64,000 bases of DNA from Oceanobacillus rekensis (GCF_002153375.1 NZ_MTBQ01000004.1:248001-312000); one strand, 5' to 3'; shown: positions 26,722-35,219, counted from the first letter of the stretch. Made by a program: numbers and translations. The notes: generated by a model from the sequence alone, not told the origin.

Positions 26722-27662
26722 TGGTAATGAACCTTCCTTTCACCAAATTTAAATTGTAGCAATGTCATCAGTAAAATGATGATAAACAGGACTACTGCCT
26801 GGGCACTTGCAGATCCAAACTGATAATTCACAAATGCTTCCCTGTAAATGGAATATACAATTAGGTTTGTTGTATTCTGCGGTCCGCCTTGGGTCAAAAT
26901 ATCGATCTGCCCAAATGTTTGAAAGGCATTAATGATTGTGACCGTAACTACAAAGAACAATGTTGGAGACAACATCGGTATCGTAATACGTCTAAGTTTG
27001 TAGAAATAACCCGCACCATCGATATCTGCACTTTCATAGAGATAAGTATCAATGGACTGCAACCCACCAAGGAGAATCAAAAATGTAAATCCGATATTCA
27101 TCCAGATTGTTGTCACCGACACAGCTATCAATGCCCATGTTGGATCTGTTAACCATCCAATATTTTCAAATCCTAGCGTACCTAAAATAACATTTAGCAT
27201 CCCAATTGTTGGGTGAAACAGATACAGCCAGAACACGGATGCTGCTGCAACAGAAATTCCCATGGTCGATGAGTAGATTGTCCGAAAGAACCCAATTCCC
27301 TTTAATTTCTCGTTAGCAATAACCGCGAGAAATAAGCTTATAATTATGGTTACAGGTACCGTATATAGGACAAATAGAAAGGTTGATTGAATGCTTTGTA
27401 TAAATATTGGCGAGCTAAACATATTGATAAAATTATCAAAACCAACAAAGACAGTCGTTACACCTTTTGCATCGGTAAGGAAAAAACTTAAATAGATCGT
27501 ACGAAGTAGCGGATAGAACAAAAATATACTGAATAAAACAATGGAAGGAAGTAAAAACATCATTCCTTTCAAAAAGCTTTTTGTTCGCTGCTTCTTTTTG
27601 ATTTGTTCAAAATCAAGTTGCTTCAACTCGGTTGTTCGCACTACTGCGTTGCTCATACTCAT
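26718..27662 (-). CDS. ugpA: ABC transporter permease UgpA
   Basis: 314 residues with six membrane segments and a 25-residue cytoplasmic N-terminus. EAA loop IDTYLYESADIDGAGYFYKLRRITIPM. MalF-type permease pairing with UgpE. Overlaps both ugpC (by 4 bp at its start) and ugpE (by 4 bp at its end), so the three are translated together. Confidence 0.9.
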   Translation of the reverse strand: MSMSNAVVRTTELKQLDFEQIKKKQRTKSFLKGMMFLLPSIVLFSIFLFYPLLRTIYLSFFLTDAKGVTTVFVGFDNFINMFSSPIFIQSIQSTFLFVLYTVPVTIIISLFLAVIANEKLKGIGFFRTIYSSTMGISVAAASVFWLYLFHPTIGMLNVILGTLGFENIGWLTDPTWALIAVSVTTIWMNIGFTFLILLGGLQSIDTYLYESADIDGAGYFYKLRRITIPMLSPTLFFVVTVTIINAFQTFGQIDILTQGGPQNTTNLIVYSIYREAFVNYQFGSASAQAVVLFIIILLMTLLQFKFGERKVHYQ

Positions 27663-28777
27663 ATGGCAGCAACCTCTTGCTTTCTGCCAACATTTGCAGA
27701 TCTGATTAGCTCTCCTGTTTTTGTATCAAAAAAACAAAAATTTTCCATTGTAATATGTACTGGAACAGAGTCACCTACGTTAATATCCCATTGACCGGGC
27801 CACTTTGCCGTCCATAGTTCTAAGCCGATATCGAAGGCAATAGAAGTTTCATTCCCTAGATGCTCTACATTCACAACCTCAAGTTGATGTGTCTGCTTCT
27901 CATCTACACAAGGAAAAATATGCTCTGCCCTAATTCCAATCGTCAAGTTTTTATGTATAGATAAGATGTCTAAATACGTAGAATCAACATCAATCGCTAA
28001 TTTTTCTTCGATCATTAACTGTCTTAAATCTGGTTTGTAAACAGCCTTTCCCAAATTCATTTTCGGGGACCCAATAAAGGATGCCACAAATAAATTTGCT
28101 GGCTCATTATAAAGTGTTATTGGCTTACCGACTTGCTGAATCTTCCCGTCATTTAACACCATTATTCGGTCACCCATTGTCATTGCTTCTACCTGGTCAT
28201 GTGTTACATAGACCATTGTTAAACCTAGCCTTTTCTGAAGCCTGCGAATTTCCACCCGCATATGTGCACGTAATTTTGCATCCAGATTGGAAAGTGGCTC
28301 ATCCATCAAACAAAGAGGTGCTTCACTGACGACAGATCTTGCGAGTGCGACTCGCTGTCTTTGACCACCAGATAGCTCTTTTGGTTTTCGTTTCAGCAGT
28401 TCATCCAACCCCATCATTTGTGCAGTTTCTACTAATCGCTTCCGCTGTTCCTTCTTATCTACCTTCTTTGCGTTTAAGCCAAAAAGAATATTTTGCTCAA
28501 CCGATAAATGCGGATATAATGCATAGTTTTGAAAAACCATGGACAAATTTCTATCTTTTGGCGGGAGATGATTAACAACATTACTATTAATTTTTAATGT
28601 GCCTCCCGTAATCTCCTCAAGTCCTGCAATCATTCGAAGCAATGTGCTCTTTCCAGAACCCGAGGGCCCAACAAGAACGAAAAATTCCCCTTCTTCAATG
28701 GATAAATCTATTTCATTTAAGACACTCTTTTGTTTATCATACGACTTGGAAATACCTACTAACTCCACTTGGCTCAT
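27659..28777 (-). CDS. ugpC: ABC transporter ATP-binding protein UgpC
   Basis: 372 residues. Walker A GPSGSGKST, signature LSGGQRQRVALAR, Walker B LCLMDEPLSNLD, then a C-terminal regulatory OB-like domain of about 130 residues as in MalK/UgpC/MsmX. It energises UgpAE. It is the first gene of the operon, an order different from the E. coli ugpBAECQ. The C-terminal domain suggests regulation by a partner protein or metabolite. Confidence 0.9.
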   Translation of the reverse strand: MSQVELVGISKSYDKQKSVLNEIDLSIEEGEFFVLVGPSGSGKSTLLRMIAGLEEITGGTLKINSNVVNHLPPKDRNLSMVFQNYALYPHLSVEQNILFGLNAKKVDKKEQRKRLVETAQMMGLDELLKRKPKELSGGQRQRVALARSVVSEAPLCLMDEPLSNLDAKLRAHMRVEIRRLQKRLGLTMVYVTHDQVEAMTMGDRIMVLNDGKIQQVGKPITLYNEPANLFVASFIGSPKMNLGKAVYKPDLRQLMIEEKLAIDVDSTYLDILSIHKNLTIGIRAEHIFPCVDEKQTHQLEVVNVEHLGNETSIAFDIGLELWTAKWPGQWDINVGDSVPVHITMENFCFFDTKTGELIRSANVGRKQEVAAI

Positions 28778-28937
28778 TTTCCTGTTCCTCCTTGCTTAAG
28801 CATTTCTATTAAAGCATATCTTTCTTTCAAAAAAGGATATTTTACTAAATCCTAACAATTATCTTATAGAAAATTAACAACATTTACGTTGTCTTAATAC
28901 TTCCAAACTTAGAAATAAGGATATATCGGTGAATAAA

Positions 28938-28979
28938 AAATAGGAATTCCAGAGAGTTTCCCCTCTGAAATTCCTATTT
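28938..28979 (-). terminator. Terminator of the PPOX-family gene
   Basis: AAATAGGAATT pairs with AATTCCTATTT with an inner AGAG/CTCT stem; T-rich on the minus-strand side. Confidence 0.8.
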
Positions 28980-28996
28980 CCATATTACGTTTAACT

Positions 28997-29419
28997 TTAA
29001 ATTGCCAATTCTTTTGATGGCTTGCCCTTTTTATTCATTAGACGGATATCAGTTGGTTCAATTTCTAAAACAGTGAATTCTGGGTCTTCCGGTCCTTCAA
29101 AGTATAATTTCATATCGTCATTCCAAAGTTCCTTCTTCAGTTCATCAGAATTATTGAATGAAACTTTACCCTGATACTCCACATATTCGTCTCCAAATCC
29201 TTCCCCTTCATACCCAATTAGAATATGTGTATAAGGATTGTCCTCAATTTCATCTGTTTTATCAGTATTCTTGTTTGTTGCAGTGTAAAGTTTCAAATCT
29301 CTATGGAAAAACATCATATATCGGGAGTGGGGCTTATTCCCCTTCACAGTTGCCATTGTTCCGACTGGGCTTTCTTTAAAAATTTTTTCAACGGTCGATT
29401 TAATTTCTTCCTGACTCAA
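28997..29419 (-). CDS. General stress protein 26-like pyridoxamine-phosphate-oxidase-fold protein
   Basis: 140 residues with the split-barrel flavin-binding fold: ESPVGTMATVKGNKPHSRYMMFF at the N-terminus and LKLYTATNKNTDKTDEI are typical of the GSP26/YdaG group. These proteins bind FMN or related cofactors and are stress induced; the reaction is unknown. The start is taken as TTG at 29419, because AAAGGAG lies 9 nt upstream of it and inside the longer frame that begins at 29443. Confidence 0.82.
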   Translation of the reverse strand: MSQEEIKSTVEKIFKESPVGTMATVKGNKPHSRYMMFFHRDLKLYTATNKNTDKTDEIEDNPYTHILIGYEGEGFGDEYVEYQGKVSFNNSDELKKELWNDDMKLYFEGPEDPEFTVLEIEPTDIRLMNKKGKPSKELAI

Positions 29420-29490
29420 ATTAACACACTCCTTTATATTCATATATATTTATTATTCCTTTTCTATGTAAAATTAAACAACAAGCACAT

Positions 29491-29530
29491 AATGAAAAGA
29501 GTGGCTCATGTTTGAGCCACCCTTTTCATT
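29491..29530. terminator. Bidirectional terminator
   Basis: AATGAAAAGAGTGGCTCA pairs with TGAGCCACCCTTTTCATT around a 4-nt loop, between the PPOX gene and the transporter remnant. Confidence 0.85.
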
Positions 29531-29544
29531 ATTAAGAAATAAAA

Positions 29545-29940
29545 TTAATTGATACCTCTCATGAACTTTTTCAGTTTTGGAGAGATAATTAACAATATAA
29601 TTCCAAGTAGTATGGCAAACCCACCGATTACCCCGAAGTATATTGCCTCCGTTTCTACCGAGTAAAAACGAACAACCTGTGCATTGATTGCCTGTGCTGA
29701 GACATTGGATGAATTCCAAAGACTCAGCATCTGGGCCGCGAATGCAGCTGGTGCAAGTTTCGTGGATGCGGATAAACCAACTGGTGTTAAGAGCAGTTCC
29801 CCAAGCACAACAAGGAAAAAGCTAAAAACAAGCCATAGCGGACTTACTAAGCTTTCCGTTCCATTGATTAATGCTGGGAAAATCATGACGATAAATGAAA
29901 GCCCTGCAAACATGAGACCAATGTAGAAAAATGGAAATGT
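29545..29940 (-). pseudogene. C-terminal remnant of a DtpT-type peptide:H+ symporter (POT family)
   Basis: The frame encodes about 131 residues (TFPFFYIGL, then WLVFSFFLVVLGELLLTPVGLS). This is the last quarter of POT/PTR peptide transporters such as DtpT, normally near 490 residues; the SASTKLAPAAFAAQM and LSLWN segments are characteristic. An in-frame TGA at 29941-29943 closes the frame and there is no sign of the first 360 residues in the upstream DNA, so the gene has been truncated by deletion. A start codon exists at 29913 but lacks a ribosome binding site. Confidence 0.8.
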
Positions 29941-30031
29941 TCATATGAAAGCCTTGGAAACACTATCTGGATTTTAAAATTTTTTATAAATAATTCCGTA
30001 ACACACTACTTTATATTCTCCAAAATGTATG

Positions 30032-30059
30032 TGGAATTCGTAAAAATCTATGGTATAAT
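30032..30059 (+). promoter_or_regulatory. Promoter of the preQ1 leader
   Basis: TATAAT at 30054-30059 with a weak -35 TGGAAT at 30032-30037 (16-nt spacer). Transcription would start about 25 nt ahead of the aptamer. Confidence 0.55.
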
Positions 30060-30090
30060 AGACTAATCAATTTAATACCTGCTTTGCGGG

Positions 30091-30124
30091 AGAGGTTCTA
30101 GAACAACCCTCTATAAAAAACTAA
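30091..30124 (+). ncRNA. preQ1 class I riboswitch aptamer
   Basis: The sequence follows the class I preQ1 consensus almost base for base: P1 stem AGAGG (30091-30095) with CCTCT (30108-30112), loop TTCTAGAACAACC and the A-rich tail ATAAAAAACTAA that folds back as a pseudoknot. It senses pre-queuosine1. A terminator-type hairpin follows, and the next gene encodes a queuosine-precursor transporter, which fits. Confidence 0.95.
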
Positions 30125-30131
30125 AGAATCA

Positions 30132-30165
30132 GCTATATCTTTCTTTAGGATATAGTTTTTTATTT
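30132..30165 (+). terminator. Expression-platform terminator of the preQ1 riboswitch
   Basis: CTATATC pairs with GGATATAG around TTTCTTTA and is followed by six T. Its distance from the aptamer is right for transcription attenuation when preQ1 is bound. Confidence 0.75.
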
Positions 30166-30273
30166 GCCTTTTTTTATATTACCTAGACTTATTTATAGAG
30201 AGAACTGTTCTGCTAAAATCCTCACACTTGCAGTAGGTGTTCCCATTGAAAAGCGATAAAAAGGAGCACGAAC

Positions 30274-30807
30274 ATGCGAATATTCTTTTATCTTATTGTA
30301 ATTATTATTGCGAATGTTATTACGGCAAAGTTCGCCCCGTTACATCTCGGTGTATTCATTATTCCTTGGGGGTCATTTCTGATTGGTTTAACATTTATTT
30401 TACGGGATATGGTACAGAATAAATACGGCAAGCGAAACACATACCTGTTTATTGGTACTGCATTAATTCTATCTGCTATTTCCAGTTATTTGTTAGGCGA
30501 TACATTATGGATCGTTTTTGCTAGCGCCATTAGCTTTCTAGTTTCCGAAACCGTTGATACCGAGATTTATTCCCGTGTCAAAAAATCGATGAGTGTCCGG
30601 GTATTATATAGTGGCACTGTTGGCGGAATATTGGATTCAACTATTTTTGTGATTATTGGTTTATCACCATTAGGTGCTGGAATGGTGCCATGGGAAGGTG
30701 TCTGGATGGCAATCCTGGGGCAGATTTTTATTAAAGTTATCATGCAATTTGTCGGTGTGCTTATCCTTCAATCATCAAAAACGATTCGCACAGAATTTGC
30801 AAGTTGA
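30274..30807 (+). CDS. VUT/YhhQ-family queuosine precursor transporter
   Basis: 177 residues with five to six membrane segments, of the Vut_1 (YhhQ) family that brings pre-queuosine bases into the cell for tRNA modification. GVFIIPWGSFLIGLTFILRDMVQNKYGKR is the conserved loop with the R-D-x-x-Q motif. The leader carries a preQ1-I riboswitch, strong support for the substrate class. Ribosome binding site AAAGGAG at 30260-30266. Confidence 0.9.
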   Translation: MRIFFYLIVIIIANVITAKFAPLHLGVFIIPWGSFLIGLTFILRDMVQNKYGKRNTYLFIGTALILSAISSYLLGDTLWIVFASAISFLVSETVDTEIYSRVKKSMSVRVLYSGTVGGILDSTIFVIIGLSPLGAGMVPWEGVWMAILGQIFIKVIMQFVGVLILQSSKTIRTEFAS

Positions 30808-30882
30808 CTAGAGAAAATAGAGATTCATTTCATTTAGGAATTCCCGCTTTTTTATATCTATTTGTGAATCTAGCTATTAATA

Positions 30883-30909
30883 AGGGACAGCTTATTAATA
30901 GCTGTCCCT
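30883..30909. other. Hairpin between convergent genes, no T tract
   Basis: AGGGACAGCT pairs perfectly with AGCTGTCCCT around a 7-nt AT loop. It lies between the transporter gene and the convergent YvbH-type gene and may terminate both, but lacks a proper T tract on either side. Confidence 0.5.
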
Positions 30910-30915
30910 ACAGGT

Positions 30916-31530
30916 TTAATTATTAATATATTTCTTGAAAACTGCTCCAAAATCTTTTTGATGATAGTCTTTACGAGCTGATTCCATCCAGGAAAATCCA
31001 AACTCTGTCAGTTGCTTATATTGGGATGCAAGATCTGCTTCAGAAGTTCTTGAATTTTGCAGAACGGATACTGCTTTATCCAGACTCTGACCTGCCATAT
31101 TAAGCATTACACTATTATCATGCATTTTTTCTGAAATATACAGCAATGCTTTATAAAGATCTTTCAGCTTGTCAATCTCCTCTTTATGAACATCAATACT
31201 AAAAACTTCGTTACCCAAAGAAAATTTAATCTCAATATCTCGGTCAATTTTTCCCGCTGTTTCAAGAAGAACATTTGAAATCGTATGCTGAGAATATGGA
31301 TAGCGCTTCATCGTACGTTTGGAAGATGCTGCATTTTCACCGTCCACATGAATCAATGCCAAATTAGTAAAGCAATATTCATCTGCTTTCGTCATAATTA
31401 AAAAGTAAATTTCCTCATTGTCCTCATGTCTAACATAGTCATCTGCATCTGTTTTATCATAATCCTGTGGCTCAATAATCTTTCCAATGTCTGATAACCC
31501 TAATGCGTCGGAAGCTAGTTTTTTTAACAT
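30916..31530 (-). CDS. YvbH-like PH-domain protein
   Basis: 204 residues. The first 120 residues are a bacterial pleckstrin-homology fold (DEYCFTNLALIHVDGENAASSKRTMKRYPYSQHTISNV); the C-terminal 80 residues (from EISEKMHD-type helices to WMESARKDYHQKDFGAVFKKYI) correspond to the YvbH oligomerisation extension. The function of this family is not known; it is soluble and probably a homo-oligomer. It is a single gene with its own terminator side hairpin. Confidence 0.8.
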   Translation of the reverse strand: MLKKLASDALGLSDIGKIIEPQDYDKTDADDYVRHEDNEEIYFLIMTKADEYCFTNLALIHVDGENAASSKRTMKRYPYSQHTISNVLLETAGKIDRDIEIKFSLGNEVFSIDVHKEEIDKLKDLYKALLYISEKMHDNSVMLNMAGQSLDKAVSVLQNSRTSEADLASQYKQLTEFGFSWMESARKDYHQKDFGAVFKKYINN

Positions 31531-31652
31531 ACTTTGTCTCCTTTAATGAGTAGATTAGATTAATGCATAAGTTAACATCCTTCTATGATTATATTCTATC
31601 ATAATCTCAATATCGAAATATATTATCATAGCTTAGATATAATAATTATCTT

Positions 31653-31702
31653 AAAAACCCCAATCCAAGAGCAATACAATGCTTTCCCGGACTGGGGTTT
31701 TA
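31653..31702 (-). terminator. Terminator of the YeeE/YedE gene
   Basis: AAAACCCCAATCC pairs with GGACTGGGGTTTT (one mismatch), with T tract on the minus-strand side and A tract for the other strand. Confidence 0.85.
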
Positions 31703-31715
31703 TATATTCACTATA

Positions 31716-32966
31716 TTAACAAAATTGATCTGACTTTTTTGGATTATTCAGTCCAAATAAAGGTCTTATAAACAACGCCAAACCGGTTCCAAGTAATGCC
31801 ATTATTCCCCAGACCCATCCATGAAGACTGAATGACGCAATCCCACCAAAGTAGGCACCAATATTACAGCCAAATGCTAAACGTGACCCATAACCCATTA
31901 GAAGGCCACCAACAACTGCTGCTCCAGCAACTCCTGGTTTAATTTTCTTAGGTTTGAAAGCCCCTTGTGCTGTTGCTGCGATAAAAGCTCCAAGTATAAT
32001 ACCGAAATTCATGACACTTGTTGAATCAGCCAATACCGATTGCGACAATGCTTCACCTGCTGCACCTGAAAAGTAACCCCATGTCGTAACGTCAACACCA
32101 ACCGATTGAAGTGCCTTACCGCCCCACAAAGCAAATGCAGATGTAATTCCCCACGGTTGGCCTCTGACAGTCAGTGTCAAAGCATTTAAGATTGCTAGAA
32201 TAATACCCGCAGTAAAGAGCGGCCATGAACCTCTGAAAACCTTCTTCCAACCACTCGTAGTCGGAAGTGGTTTCATTGAAGGGGGATTTTTCCGTTTGGC
32301 AATCTTAACAGTTATTCCATAGATTACCGCAAATAATGCCATCTGAACGAGCCAGCCACCAAAAAAACCGAAACCTGTGGATTCTGCCAACGAAATTGGA
32401 GGTAAAGCGGGTGTACCCATCCAAAATGTAAAATGATATGCTCCAATGGTTGATCCGATAATAAAAGCAATCAGCGTTAATATCATTGAGGATGAACCAC
32501 CACCGAAATTATACAATGTACCTGATGCACACCCATTACCGAGCTGCATCCCTATTCCAAAAATAAAGGAACCGAAAATGACACTCAATCCTACAGGAGA
32601 TACATATCCAGAAGGTGATACTCCCGTAAAACTAAAACCTGTTCCAAGTATAATTGCAAATAATGTTGTTGCTACTGCAAGCATCACCATATGTGCCTGA
32701 AGACCTTGTACATTCCCTACGGATGCAAGCCTGCGAAAGGCTGAAGTAAATCCGAATCTGGCATGAAGTAATGTAGCACCTAGTGCAATTCCAATAATAT
32801 ATAAAACACCTTGAACCCAACCTGCCACAGCAATCGTCGCAATTAATAATGCTATTGCTATAATAACCCCCACTGTCATGAGTGGTTTTTGCATTGGGTT
32901 GAGATCCGTTATAACGGTTGTCGGTTTGAAATTAAAACGTTTTTCTTTAACAAAAGTTTGTTCCAT
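31716..32966 (-). CDS. YeeE/YedE (TsuA-like) sulphur-compound transporter
   Basis: 416 residues, about ten to twelve membrane segments in two pseudo-symmetric halves. GNGCASGTLYNFGGG in the first half and AFGCNIGAYFGGIASFS in the second are the two G-x-x-C repeats of this family; the cysteines relay thiosulfate in the YeeE/TsuA structure. It therefore probably imports thiosulfate or another reduced sulphur compound. No TusA/YeeD gene is adjacent, which is usual for many members. Ribosome binding site AAGGGGG. The terminal Cys (SDQFC) is an oddity. Confidence 0.85.
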   Translation of the reverse strand: MEQTFVKEKRFNFKPTTVITDLNPMQKPLMTVGVIIAIALLIATIAVAGWVQGVLYIIGIALGATLLHARFGFTSAFRRLASVGNVQGLQAHMVMLAVATTLFAIILGTGFSFTGVSPSGYVSPVGLSVIFGSFIFGIGMQLGNGCASGTLYNFGGGSSSMILTLIAFIIGSTIGAYHFTFWMGTPALPPISLAESTGFGFFGGWLVQMALFAVIYGITVKIAKRKNPPSMKPLPTTSGWKKVFRGSWPLFTAGIILAILNALTLTVRGQPWGITSAFALWGGKALQSVGVDVTTWGYFSGAAGEALSQSVLADSTSVMNFGIILGAFIAATAQGAFKPKKIKPGVAGAAVVGGLLMGYGSRLAFGCNIGAYFGGIASFSLHGWVWGIMALLGTGLALFIRPLFGLNNPKKSDQFC

Positions 32967-32983
32967 TCTCTGAAGACCCCCTT

Positions 32984-33000
32984 AACCAATTTACTTGGTT
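32984..33000 (-). promoter_or_regulatory. Inverted repeat in the leader of the YeeE/YedE gene
   Basis: AACCAA (32984-32989) and TTGGTT (32995-33000) with a 5-bp spacer lie between the promoter and the ribosome binding site of the transporter gene. It could be an operator or an RNA hairpin; nothing identifies the regulator. Confidence 0.35.
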
Positions 33001-33011
33001 GGATTTATATT

Positions 33012-33040
33012 ATATTACTCCAGATTAATTAAAATGTAAA
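33012..33040 (-). promoter_or_regulatory. Promoter of the YeeE/YedE gene
   Basis: Minus strand TTTACA (33035-33040) and TAATAT (33012-33017) with a 17-nt spacer. Confidence 0.5.
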
Positions 33041-33103
33041 GTATGCATTTTTCAGATGCCACGGGAAAAGCTAACTATAATTGCTGTATAAAGGAGGTGC
33101 CGA

Positions 33104-33223
33104 ATGGATAATACAAATGAATTTATCAAGAAATTCAATGATACGAAGAAAAAGGACCTACAAAATAAAAAACGCCAAGGTAATGGTGATCCAGCAAAAA
33201 AATTGCCGAATAAAAGGCATTAA
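33104..33223 (+). CDS. Small basic 39-residue protein
   Basis: ATG at 33104 is preceded by AAAGGAGGTG, a near-perfect ribosome binding site, and a TATAAT lies at 33076-33081. The product, starting MDNTNEFIKKFNDTKKKDLQ, is highly charged with a Lys/Arg-rich tail (NKRH) and no hydrophobic segment. It precedes an sspH-type gene by 56 bp on the same strand and may be another spore or stress peptide. No named family recognised. Confidence 0.6.
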   Translation: MDNTNEFIKKFNDTKKKDLQNKKRQGNGDPAKKLPNKRH

Positions 33224-33279
33224 CTAACAGTTGAATACTATAAAATAATAAAATTTATAAAGTCCATGGAGGTTATCCT

Positions 33280-33459
33280 ATGAACACTCAAAGAGCGGAA
33301 GAAATCGTACAATCGCCTAACTTAGTAACGGTAATGTACAATGGGGAACAAATATACATCCAGCATGTTGACGAACAAAAACAACTTGCGCGTATTTATC
33401 CATTGGACGACCCTCAGAATGAATTCGATGTACAAATAGAAAACCTGATTGAGCAGTAA
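33280..33459 (+). CDS. sspH: Small acid-soluble spore protein, H-type
   Basis: 59 residues, too short for most gene callers. The MNTQRAEEIVQSPNLVTVMYNG beginning with the IYIQHVDE and ARIYPLDDP segments is the SspH pattern, a minor DNA-associated protein packed in the spore core and normally made in the forespore under sigma-G. Ribosome binding site TGGAGG. A second member lies at 37615. The presence of two copies agrees with a spore-forming host. Confidence 0.88.
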   Translation: MNTQRAEEIVQSPNLVTVMYNGEQIYIQHVDEQKQLARIYPLDDPQNEFDVQIENLIEQ

Positions 33460-33477
33460 CTGTATATAACTTAGGTA

Positions 33478-33522
33478 GATAGGAAACCATCATGATAACG
33501 CCCGCCATGGTGGTTTCCTATC
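33478..33522 (+). terminator. Hairpin terminator after sspH
   Basis: GATAGGAAACCATCA pairs with TGGTGGTTTCCTATC (one wobble pair). The T tract is weak. Confidence 0.6.
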
Positions 33523-33526
33523 AACT

Positions 33527-33554
33527 AAAAAAGGCTGCCACTAGGACAACCTTT
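33527..33554 (-). terminator. Terminator of the downstream FMN reductase gene
   Basis: On the minus strand AAAGGTTG pairs with CAGCCTTT and is followed by TTTTA. Confidence 0.65.
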
Positions 33555-33565
33555 AACCTCTTATA

Positions 33566-34192
33566 TTATCGTAATGATTTAAATGCACCAGTCCAGGAAA
33601 TAAGCTGATCAAGCATGAGATTTGCATTATCTTTATGATAATCAGCAGGTTTGAATTCGCTCATGTTTTCGAAATCAGCCATTAGTGAGAATGTTAGTGC
33701 TGTACGTACGTCTGCTACTTGAAGTTCACCTAAGATTAGACGAAGGTTTTCATGTGCACGAGCACCACCTAAACTGCCATATCCTACAAATGAAGCTGCT
33801 TTGTTAGCCACTTCAGGTTTTAAATAGTCTAGTGCATTTTTCAATGCCCCACCAATTGCGTGATTATATTCTGGTGTTATAAAAATATACCCATCAAAAG
33901 AAGCCATTTTTTCTGACCAAGCTTTGATTACTGTTTCTGATCCAACTTGATTTGCTTCCGTTAGTTCTTCCCCAAGCATTGGTAGGTCGTATTTCGCAAG
34001 GTCAACTACTTCATATGCCACGTCATCATTACGCTTTATTGCAAAATTATATACCCATTTAGCAACTTCTTCCCCATTGCGTCCCTCGCGTACACTGCCT
34101 TGAACGATAGCTATTTTTAATTTTTCCTTTTTGACTACTGTTTCTTCTTTATGTTTATTTGATTTACCAAATAATTTATCTAAAAAACCCAT
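33566..34192 (-). CDS. NADPH-dependent FMN reductase with N-terminal extension
   Basis: 208 residues. Flavodoxin-like fold with the SVREGRNGEEVAKW phosphate-binding loop for FMN, the ITPEYNHAIGGALKNALDYL dimer/flavin segment and GGARAHENLRLIL. Reduces FMN, quinones or azo compounds with NADPH. It carries an extra 29-residue N-terminus (GFLDKLFGKSNKHKEE), amphipathic and basic, that its neighbour at 34384 lacks. The two are close paralogues in tandem, clearly a duplication. Start at ATG 34192, after AAGGTGG. Confidence 0.88.
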   Translation of the reverse strand: MGFLDKLFGKSNKHKEETVVKKEKLKIAIVQGSVREGRNGEEVAKWVYNFAIKRNDDVAYEVVDLAKYDLPMLGEELTEANQVGSETVIKAWSEKMASFDGYIFITPEYNHAIGGALKNALDYLKPEVANKAASFVGYGSLGGARAHENLRLILGELQVADVRTALTFSLMADFENMSEFKPADYHKDNANLMLDQLISWTGAFKSLR

Positions 34193-34221
34193 GTAGAGTA
34201 CCACCTTTTTTTATTAATTAA

Positions 34222-34283
34222 AAGGGCAGTTTCCCAACTAACAACGGTGAATTATCGCAATTGTTACGGGGTAAACTGCCCTC
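34222..34283 (-). terminator. Large hairpin between the two FMN reductase genes
   Basis: AGGGCAGTTT (34222-34231) pairs with AAACTGCCCT (34274-34283), enclosing 42 nt that include the shorter inverted repeat TAACA/TGTTA. On the minus strand it ends in TTTTAATTAAT and then enters the leader of the next gene. It may terminate the first gene or act in the leader of the second. Confidence 0.6.
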
Positions 34284-34383
34284 GAAAGCCGGGTTAAAGA
34301 AAAATATTTTGTTTATTTCTTCTCACAGCTATTTTTATACCAAGTATTCCTTACCTTGTAGGCATAACTTTTCTTATCTAATC

Positions 34384-34941
34384 TTATCGTACTGTTTTTA
34401 AAGCGCCGCTCCAAGCGATTACTTGGTCAAGCATTTCATTCGCATTCGCTTCATGGAAATCAGCCGGTTTGAATTCGCTCATGTTAACAAAATCAGTCAT
34501 TAATGAGAATGTTACTGCTGTACGTACATCTGCAACTTGTAATTCTCCAAGGATTAGGCGAAGGTTTTCGTGTGCACGAGTTCCACCTAAGCTGCCATAT
34601 CCAACAAAACCAGCTGCTTTATTATTTAATTCTGGATTCAAGTAGTCAAGTGCATTTTTAAATGCTCCACCTACTGCATGGTTGTATTCTGGTGCAATAA
34701 AGATATAACCGTCAAATGAAGCTATTTTATCAGACCATGCTTTGATTGCTGTTTCAGCTTCTGCTTGTTGCGCTTCAGGAAGTGCAGCACCAAGGAATGG
34801 CAATTTATAATCAACCAAGTCTACGATTTCATATTCTACATCATCATTTCGTTTTGTTGCGAAATCGTAAGTCCATTTTGCAACTGCTTCCCCATTACGT
34901 CCTTGACGAACACTACCTAAAACAATACCTATTTTTAACAT
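34384..34941 (-). CDS. NADPH-dependent FMN reductase
   Basis: 185 residues; the same fold and motifs as the gene at 33566 (VLGSVRQGRNGEAVAKW, IAPEYNHAVGGAFKNALDYL, GGTRAHENLRLIL), with most positions identical. Probably a quinone/azo or FMN reductase in the response to electrophiles. Start at ATG 34941, which follows AGGAGGAAA; the upstream in-frame TTG at 34962 is not needed. The promoter region contains a pair of TTTAATTAA palindromes. Confidence 0.9.
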   Translation of the reverse strand: MLKIGIVLGSVRQGRNGEAVAKWTYDFATKRNDDVEYEIVDLVDYKLPFLGAALPEAQQAEAETAIKAWSDKIASFDGYIFIAPEYNHAVGGAFKNALDYLNPELNNKAAGFVGYGSLGGTRAHENLRLILGELQVADVRTAVTFSLMTDFVNMSEFKPADFHEANANEMLDQVIAWSGALKTVR

Positions 34942-34972
34942 ATAATTTCCTCCTATTTTCAATACCGTTACT

Positions 34973-35001
34973 TTTAATTAAAGTATATTTAATTAATTAA
35001 A
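34973..35001 (-). promoter_or_regulatory. Palindrome pair upstream of the FMN reductase gene
   Basis: TTTAATTAAA (34973-34982) and TTTAATTAATTAAA (34988-35001) are perfect palindromes between the start codon and upstream DNA; a related TTTTTATTAATTAAAA lies at 34207-34221 before the paralogous gene. They could bind a MarR/HxlR-type repressor, though AT-rich palindromes arise easily by chance. Confidence 0.35.
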
Positions 35002-35219
35002 CTATAACACCTTTTTTCGGTTATTGCAATACATTTAATTCTTTTTTATTATAAAGTTATAAATAGTAACCGACAAATTTTAGCCGGGCACCATAGTTGC
35101 ATCTATGCAGTAACAGTAACAAAGCAGCTATAATTTATTAACTGCTTAAAAGTCACCCTTTATCAGTGCAAGAAAAAACAGAATTTCTACTTAGTCGGAG
35201 AGAAATCCTGCATGATATA

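Noticed and set aside
28877-28892. ACAAC/GTTGT inverted repeat upstream of ugpC as operator
   Set aside because: Arms are five bases, in AT-rich DNA, about 100 bp from the start, without a recognisable promoter next to it; also no phased TTnACA repeats were found for ugp.
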